DNA from: Geminicoccus roseus DSM 18922
GTDB lineage: Bacteria > Pseudomonadota > Alphaproteobacteria > Geminicoccales > Geminicoccaceae
DNA: 64,000 nt
Direction of reading: 5' to 3'
Assembly (NCBI RefSeq): GCF_000427665.1
Contig: NZ_KE386572.1
Span: 1,281,117 to 1,345,116 of the forward strand
Shown: positions 59,057-64,000 of the stretch, piece after piece
Layout: each line of letters starts with the position of its first letter
How positions within the stretch are numbered: position 1 is the first letter of the stretch
The notes under the pieces: model-generated
The model's input: the letters and a program-made list of their open reading frames with translations, nothing else
What the model was told of the DNA's origin: nothing
Database searches by the model: none
Made by a program: the position numbers and the translations under genes

Positions 59057-60547
59057 TCAGCCGACGATCGCCTCGGCCTCGATCTCGACATCGTAGTCGC
59101 CCACCAGGCCTCCGACCTCCAGCAGGGTATTGGCGGGGCGGATCTCGCCAAAATAATGGCCGTGGACCCGCGACACCGGCTCCCACTGCCCAGCGTCCCG
59201 CAGATAGATGCGGGTGCGGACCACGTCCGCCATGCTGCCGCCCAGCGAGCGGATCGAAGCGGCGATCTTGTCCAGGATGTAGACGGTCTGCGCGGCGGGA
59301 TCGCCCTTGCCGATCATCTGGCCGGAGCCGTGGGTGGCGGTGGTGCCGGAGACCAGGATGCGCTCGCCGATCCTCACGGCGCGGGCATAGCCGCAGACCG
59401 GCTCCCAGACGCTGCCGCTGTCGATGCGCAGGCGGCCGGGCCGGCCGTCGATCGGAACCGCGTGGTAGACGGGAGGGATGCTGTCCAGGTGGTGGGACAG
59501 GTCGCCCGAGGCGGTCAGGAAGGGCGGCCGGCGATACTCGTCGCCGCAATCGCCCGGGATCCGGGTGCTCTTCGCCAGCGCCTCGTCGATGCGGGCGAGG
59601 TCGTCGCCGTCCAGGGTGAACCCGGACAGGCGGTGGTTGTCCGCCCGGTGCTCGCGCTCGCCCAGCCGGGCGCCGATGATCACCGCGCCCACAGCCTCCT
59701 GCTGCATGACCCAGCGGGTGGCGACGTTGGCGATGGACACCTGGTGCCTGGCCGCGATCGGGGCCAGGGCGTGGAGGATCGCCTGGAGCACGCCCCAGCC
59801 GCCGGCGGCCTCGATGAAGCGGTGGTACTTCATCTTGCTCCAGTCGCCGATCTTGGCCGGCTCCGGCGCATCCAGCCAGCGATCCGACAGGAAGCCGCCG
59901 GCCAGCGTGCCGTAGGCCAGCAGCCGGATGCCGTGGAGGCGGCAGAACGCGGTCATCTCCTCGGTCGCCCGCCGGTCCAGGAGCGAGACGCAGACCTGGT
60001 TGGTCACCACCGGGATCTTCTCCGCGACCAGCACGCGCAGATGATCGGTGTCGGTGTTGGTGACCCCCAGATGGCCGATCAGGCCCTCCTCCTTCAGCCG
60101 GGCCAGCTCGCGCATCGCGTCCAGCCAGCCCGGATGCTCGAACAGCCACCAGTGGAACTGCATCAGGTCGATGCGGTCGGTGCGCAGCCGCTCGCAGGCG
60201 CGCTCCACCGCAAGGCGCACCACTTCCGCGGTCATCGGCCCGGGCTCCGGGCACCATTTGGTGAAGGCGATCGGGCGCGCATCGGCAGGAGCCTGGATCG
60301 AGCCGTCGGCCAGGCGGTCGCGCAGCCGGCCGAGGATCAGTTCGGCGCTGCCGTAGTGGTCGGCCATGTCGAAGCTGTCGAACCCATCGGCCAGGTAGCC
60401 GGCGAGCGCCCGGGCGCCCTCGTCGGGGTCCATCAGGCCCGTGGTCCGCTCGATGTCGGCGACCTGCCACAGCCCGGTCACCACCCGCGCGATCTCGAGC
60501 CCCGGCGCGATCTCGGTGCGTTCGGCGGTCTTGGTACTGGCGGTCAC
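59057..60547 (-). CDS. Aldo/keto reductase fused to RidA-family domain
   Basis: The GTG start at 60547 (VTASTKTAERTE) gives 496 residues. Residues 1-340 are an aldo/keto reductase: Asp and Tyr in FDSFDMADHYGSAE, Lys in IAFTKW, His in LMQFHWW. From about 375 to the end is a Rid (YjgF/YER057c) domain: ILVSGTTATHGSG, AQTVYILDKIAASIRSLGGSMADVVRTRIYLRD, with the arginine that in RidA contacts the imine substrate. The frame is continuous, so this is one protein. A reductase coupled to an imine-handling domain suggests work on amino/keto compounds. Function unknown. Confidence 0.85.
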   Translation of the reverse strand: MTASTKTAERTEIAPGLEIARVVTGLWQVADIERTTGLMDPDEGARALAGYLADGFDSFDMADHYGSAELILGRLRDRLADGSIQAPADARPIAFTKWCPEPGPMTAEVVRLAVERACERLRTDRIDLMQFHWWLFEHPGWLDAMRELARLKEEGLIGHLGVTNTDTDHLRVLVAEKIPVVTNQVCVSLLDRRATEEMTAFCRLHGIRLLAYGTLAGGFLSDRWLDAPEPAKIGDWSKMKYHRFIEAAGGWGVLQAILHALAPIAARHQVSIANVATRWVMQQEAVGAVIIGARLGEREHRADNHRLSGFTLDGDDLARIDEALAKSTRIPGDCGDEYRRPPFLTASGDLSHHLDSIPPVYHAVPIDGRPGRLRIDSGSVWEPVCGYARAVRIGERILVSGTTATHGSGQMIGKGDPAAQTVYILDKIAASIRSLGGSMADVVRTRIYLRDAGQWEPVSRVHGHYFGEIRPANTLLEVGGLVGDYDVEIEAEAIVG

Positions 60548-60670
60548 GGCGGCGGTTCCTTCTCGGCTCTGGCGATCGAGGTAGCAGGTCGCGGCGTCCG
60601 CGTTGAGGGGATCAAACCTGCAGGGTCGGGCTGCGAAAGCTTCGGGCTCCACAGGTCGTGCCGCTGCGGC

Positions 60671-61303
60671 ATGGTCCCGCCGGCCAACTGCGGGAGCCGC
60701 ACCTTGCTCGAACCGGGAAACGAAGCCTTGCGCGTGGTCGACGTGACCACCTTGTCCGATGACTGGTACGTGCTGCGCAAGTACGCCATCGACTACCGCC
60801 GCCGGGACGGCGCCTGGCGCCGGATGAACCGCGAGGTCTACGACCGCGGCAACGGCGCCGTGATCCTGCTCTACGACCGCACCGCCCAGACCGTCGTGCT
60901 GGTGCGCCAGTTCCGGCTGCCGGCCTATGTGAACGCGCACCCGGACGGCTGGCTTTTGGAGGCCCCGGCCGGGCTCCTGGATGCGCGTGACCCGGTGCAG
61001 GCGATCCGCCGCGAGGTCGAGGAGGAGACGGGCTACCGCGTCGGCGAGGTGGCGACCCTGTTCACCGCCTACATGAGCCCCGGTTCGGTATCGGAGCGGC
61101 TGCATTTCTTCGCCGCCGAGATCGATCCCTCCATGCGGATTGGCCAGGGCGGCGGCTGCCCGGAGGAGAACGAGGACATCGAGGTGGTGGCGGTGCCCTA
61201 TCAGGAAGCCCTGGCGATGATCGGCCGCGGCGAGATCGTGGACGCCAAGACCATCATGCTCCTCTACCATGCGCGCATCGGGGGCCTGTTCGACCATAGA
61301 TGA
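60671..61303 (+). CDS. Nudix hydrolase (NudK/ADP-ribose pyrophosphatase type)
   Basis: The product has 210 residues. The Nudix box is GLLDARDPVQAIRREVEEETGY, with the catalytic REVEEETG intact and Asp where the first Glu usually lies. PAGLLDA and YMSPGSVSERLHFFAAE are typical of the GDP-mannose/ADP-ribose pyrophosphatase branch. The first 18 residues are not conserved-looking, so a later start is possible. It is divergent from the AKR-RidA gene. Confidence 0.85.
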   Translation: MVPPANCGSRTLLEPGNEALRVVDVTTLSDDWYVLRKYAIDYRRRDGAWRRMNREVYDRGNGAVILLYDRTAQTVVLVRQFRLPAYVNAHPDGWLLEAPAGLLDARDPVQAIRREVEEETGYRVGEVATLFTAYMSPGSVSERLHFFAAEIDPSMRIGQGGGCPEENEDIEVVAVPYQEALAMIGRGEIVDAKTIMLLYHARIGGLFDHR

Positions 61304-61312
61304 GGGGCCTAG

Positions 61313-62194
61313 CTGGACTGGGATGATGTTCGGATCTTCCTGACGGTGGCACGCGCCGGCAGCCTGGCCGGTGCGGCCGCGACCCTGCGCACCAGCGAGG
61401 CCACGGTCGGCCGGCATCTGGCGAGGCTGGAGGAGGCGTTGGGCCTGCGCCTGTTCGACCGGCTCGCCAACCGGCTTCGGCTGACCCGGCAGGGCGAGCA
61501 GCTCCTGGAGCCGGCCAGGGCCATGGAGGAACGCGCCCTCGACCTCGCTCGCAAGGCGCAGGCGGCGGCAGCGGCGCCAGCCACACCGGTGCGGATCACC
61601 TCGACCGGCTCGGTGTCCCTGTTCCTGCTCCGGCATCTTTCGGGCCTGCAGCAGGCCGCGCAGCCGGCGCCGATCGAGCTGGTCGTGACCCGTGACCCGC
61701 TCGACCTGGCGCGGGGCGCAGCGGAGATCGCGCTCAGGATGCGGCAGCCACCGGCGCGGGGCCAGCTGGTGGTGCGACGGCTCGGACGCATCGCCTTCAG
61801 CCTGTATGGCCGCCCGGACCGTATGACCGGCCAGCCGGAACTTCTACCGCTGATCGGCCTGCGCGATGATCCGGCCTCGCGGCAAGGACGCTGGCTCCAG
61901 GCGCTGGCGCCGGAAGCCCGTCCTGCCCTGCGCTTAGGCGATGTCCGCCTGCGGCTGGACGCGGCGCTGGCCGGGCAGGGCGTGGCGCTGCTGCCCTGCT
62001 TTCTCGGCGATCCCGAGGCGGGACTGGCCCGGGCGCTGGCCCCGCCACCGGAACTCGACGAGGACGTCTTCCTCCTCGTCCACCAGGACCTGGCCCCGCT
62101 ACCTCAGCTGCGCGCAGTGATGGACGAGCTGGTCCGACTGTTCCGGGCGCAGGCGGAAGCCCTCCTGGGAACTACTCGCCGGCCTGCTCCTTGA
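61313..62194 (+). CDS. LysR-family regulator with probable CTG start
   Basis: The family's N-terminus (M-D-W-D-D-V-R-I-F-L-T-V) is found here as CTG-GAC-TGG-GAT-GAT, with CTG where ATG is expected. An in-frame TAG sits directly before it (61310-61312). The strong site GAGGGG lies 5 bases upstream, which argues that translation begins at 61313. The next GTG (61346) would remove the first HTH helix. The 293-residue protein has the HTH (GSLAGAAATLRTSEATVGRHLARLEEALGLRLF) and a LysR effector domain (RITSTGSVSLFLLRHL). It overlaps the converging binding-protein gene by 23 bases. Confidence 0.85.
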   Translation: MDWDDVRIFLTVARAGSLAGAAATLRTSEATVGRHLARLEEALGLRLFDRLANRLRLTRQGEQLLEPARAMEERALDLARKAQAAAAAPATPVRITSTGSVSLFLLRHLSGLQQAAQPAPIELVVTRDPLDLARGAAEIALRMRQPPARGQLVVRRLGRIAFSLYGRPDRMTGQPELLPLIGLRDDPASRQGRWLQALAPEARPALRLGDVRLRLDAALAGQGVALLPCFLGDPEAGLARALAPPPELDEDVFLLVHQDLAPLPQLRAVMDELVRLFRAQAEALLGTTRRPAP

Positions 62195-63443
62195 GTTCTC
62201 CGACCTCCGAGGCCGACATCTCGCCCACGGTGGTGACCTCGCCGTTCTGGATCCGCCACAGGCGGAACGGCCCGGTGATGTCGCCATACTGGTCGAACTG
62301 CACCGGGCCGATCACGCCCTCGTAGCGGATCGGCTTGCCGGCCTGGATCAGCTCCAGCGCCTTCTTGAAGCCGTCGGGACCGGCATGAACCGTCTCGCCC
62401 GCCGGATCGACCACCTTCGGGATGGCCTCCTTGATCTGCGCCTTGTCGGGGCTGCCGGCGATCGCCACGGCCAGCCCGACGATCGCTGCCGCGTCATAGG
62501 CGCGGTCGGCGGCCGGCGCCTGGCAGTCGAAGTCCTTGGCGAAGGCATTGTACGCTTCGCAGAAATACTCGGTGGACGGGGTCGCGGTGGTGCCGGACGA
62601 GGTGCCGAACGCATCGTCCAGATATTTCGGGCCGACATCCTGGATGAAGTCGGCGGCGTTCATGCCGTCGTTGAGCAGGAACTTGGCGGGGCCGCCCTGC
62701 GCGATCCAGGTGCGCGCCACCGTGGTGCCGTCGCCAGGATAGGCCACGAGATAGAGAGCCTCCGGCTCGCCATCCAGCGCGGCGGTGACTTCCGGCTGAT
62801 AGGAGGCCTGGTTCGGGTTGTAGGGGGTGGTGGAGGTGATGGTGCCGCCGAGCCGGCCGTAGGCCTTTTCGAACTCGGCGACCATGTTGACGCCGAAATC
62901 GTTGTTCACGTGGATGATCGCGATCTTCTTCAAACCCTGGTCCAGCGCGTACTTGGCGGCGGCGGTTCCCTGCAGCGCATCCGAGGTGATGGTGCGGAAG
63001 AAGATCCCGCCGGTCTTGCCCTCCTTGGCGAGCGTGGTGAGAGTCGGCGAGGAGGAGGCCGGGGAGACCTGGACCACGCCGGCCGGGCCCGTCACCGAGG
63101 TGACGATCGGAATCGACACCGAGGAGATGATGCCGCCGATAATCGCCGGGACCTTCTGCAGGTCGACCAGCTGGCGCGCGGCATCCACCGCGACCGTCCC
63201 CTGGCTCTGCGCATCGCGCACGTCCGCCATGATCTTGCAGCCGACCACGCCGCCTGCCTCGTTGAGGTCGCTGAACGCCAGCTCGATCGACTTGGCCGCC
63301 GCTTGGCCGAACCGGCCGGCCGGGCCGGTGAGCGAGACCACCGAGCCGATGGTGACCGTGCATTCCTGGGCGGCCGCCGGCGCCGGCTGCAGGGCGGTGG
63401 TGGACAAGGCGGCAAGCGCCAGCGTGGCGAGACGGAGCTTCAC
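62172..63443 (-). CDS. Branched-chain-type ABC transporter binding protein
   Basis: The GTG start at 63443 gives VKLRLATLALAALSTTALQPAPAAAQE, a signal peptide; product 423 residues. Type I periplasmic-binding fold (Peripla_BP_6/LivJ): VTIGSVVSLTGPAGRFGQAAAKSIELAF, IGGIISSVSIPIVTSVTGPAGV, and IAIIHVNNDFGVNMVAEFEKAYG. Likely ligands are amino acids, amides or small aromatic acids. The permease and ATPase genes are not in the window. Confidence 0.88.
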   Translation of the reverse strand: MKLRLATLALAALSTTALQPAPAAAQECTVTIGSVVSLTGPAGRFGQAAAKSIELAFSDLNEAGGVVGCKIMADVRDAQSQGTVAVDAARQLVDLQKVPAIIGGIISSVSIPIVTSVTGPAGVVQVSPASSSPTLTTLAKEGKTGGIFFRTITSDALQGTAAAKYALDQGLKKIAIIHVNNDFGVNMVAEFEKAYGRLGGTITSTTPYNPNQASYQPEVTAALDGEPEALYLVAYPGDGTTVARTWIAQGGPAKFLLNDGMNAADFIQDVGPKYLDDAFGTSSGTTATPSTEYFCEAYNAFAKDFDCQAPAADRAYDAAAIVGLAVAIAGSPDKAQIKEAIPKVVDPAGETVHAGPDGFKKALELIQAGKPIRYEGVIGPVQFDQYGDITGPFRLWRIQNGEVTTVGEMSASEVGELKEQAGE

Positions 63444-63539
63444 GGAATCGATCCCCCTGGTCGGGCCGCCGCTCCCGGCCTCAGGCCAGGGCCTCGACGG
63501 CGCTGTCACGCGGAAGTGGAGGGCCAGCGTCCGCGGGCG

Positions 63540-63995
63540 TCAAGCGCCCCCCTCGGTCCGCTTCATCAAGCCGGTGAAGCGACGCTGCATCTCCGCCGGC
63601 TCGACCATCTCGATCCGGGTCGCGATGGACCAGCTATGCCCGAACGGATCGACGATCATGCCGCTGCGGTCGCCGTAAAACTGGTCCGCCACCGCCCGGG
63701 CCAGGGTGGCGCCGGCCTCCAGCGCGCGCGCCACCACCGCATCGGTGTCCTCCACATAGATGTGCAGACGGACCGGGGAGCCACCGACCGTCGGCGGCGC
63801 CAGCGCGCCAAAATCGGGAAACTCGTCTGCCAGCATGACGATGCTGGTGCCGATCCGGATCTCGGCATAGCCGATCTTGCCGTCCGGCGCGGTCAACCGG
63901 AACAGCTCCTTGGCGCCGAAGGCCCGGCGATAGAAGTCCAGCGCGGCCACTGCGTCCTTCACGAACAGATGCGCGGTCACCGTCTGCATCGTCAT
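63540..63995 (-). CDS. VOC-family (glyoxalase/PhnB-like) protein
   Basis: The product has 151 residues with one pair of beta-alpha-beta-beta-beta modules: TAHLFVKDAVAALDFYRRAFGAKELFRLT and VRLHIYVEDTDAVVARALEAGATLA, then RSGMIVDPFGHSWSIATRIE. This is the PhnB/YdcE-like branch of vicinal oxygen chelate proteins; the substrate is not predictable. The gene starts 5 bases from the window edge, so a longer start outside cannot be excluded. Confidence 0.85.
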   Translation of the reverse strand: MTMQTVTAHLFVKDAVAALDFYRRAFGAKELFRLTAPDGKIGYAEIRIGTSIVMLADEFPDFGALAPPTVGGSPVRLHIYVEDTDAVVARALEAGATLARAVADQFYGDRSGMIVDPFGHSWSIATRIEMVEPAEMQRRFTGLMKRTEGGA

Positions 63996-64000
63996 CGCAC

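Noticed and set aside
60281-60310. ATCGGCAGGAGCC resembling hairpin 1 of copy A
   Set aside because: It lies inside an intact aldo/keto reductase frame, does not form the stem, and the codons are needed for the protein.
1-64000. CRISPR arrays, tRNA or rRNA genes
   Set aside because: No regularly spaced direct repeats and no tRNA-like or rRNA-like sequence were noticed on either strand. A covariance search could still find a missed tRNA.

Overview
The window is chromosomal-type DNA of a high-GC Gram-negative bacterium. TRAP transporters, a NasT/NasS-controlled nitrate assimilation operon, a DUF3141 gene next to acetate kinase, BKACE and CaiB enzymes and a probable sigma-54 promoter together point to an alphaproteobacterium, perhaps of the Rhodospirillales/Geminicoccales type. 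That lineage is inferred from gene content only. No tRNA, rRNA or CRISPR array was seen. Most genes lie on the minus strand in long, tightly overlapping operons.

Region by region. 0.5-1.9 kb: a secreted protein with calcium-loop repeats. 2.0-3.9 kb: decayed remnants of an IS5 transposase, a TPR protein and a TonB-dependent receptor. 4.0-7.7 kb: an operon of a DUF3604 gene with two in-frame amber codons, a parvulin isomerase and a HupE/UreJ membrane protein. 8.2-9.1 kb: an intact IS5-family element with a CTAG target duplication, followed by resolvase and SorC fragments. 9.6-16.4 kb: a catabolic operon (BKACE, TRAP DctPQM, CaiB CoA-transferase, GntR regulator, CitE-like lyase) with a 12-bp palindrome upstream. 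16.5-21.4 kb: a scarred zone with an IS110 remnant and an IS3 element. Each transposase is broken by a 61-bp double-hairpin insert of the same design. Gene fragments and a small lipoprotein follow.

21.4-27.1 kb: a DUF3141 (PHA-synthase-like) gene, a small conserved gene, phosphotransacylase, acetate kinase and FabI. 27.6-32.6 kb: PPK2, an HlyD/DUF2955 efflux pair, and an ion channel overlapping an AI-2E permease. 32.7-35.8 kb: an IS481 remnant, an orphan haemagglutinin-type secreted protein and a ferredoxin-subunit remnant.

36.0-46.4 kb: nasT-nasS, then narK-nirB-nirD-nasA-cysG, which together import nitrate, reduce it to nitrite and ammonium, and make the siroheme cofactor. The narK leader carries a sigma-54 type promoter and two hexaloop hairpins fitting the ANTAR rule (A1, G4), so induction by NasT antitermination can be read from the sequence.

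46.4-57.6 kb: two divergent operons that look like one pathway. TRAP uptake, CoA-transferase, enoyl-CoA hydratase, MaoC, an unusual AroE-like dehydrogenase and a Gfo/Idh/MocA oxidoreductase run leftward. Acyl-CoA dehydrogenase, SDR, a second MaoC and a LacI regulator run rightward. 57.6-64 kb: an M15 peptidase with a small exported partner, an aldo/keto reductase-RidA fusion, a Nudix hydrolase, a LysR gene that seems to start at CTG, a branched-chain-type binding protein and a VOC protein.
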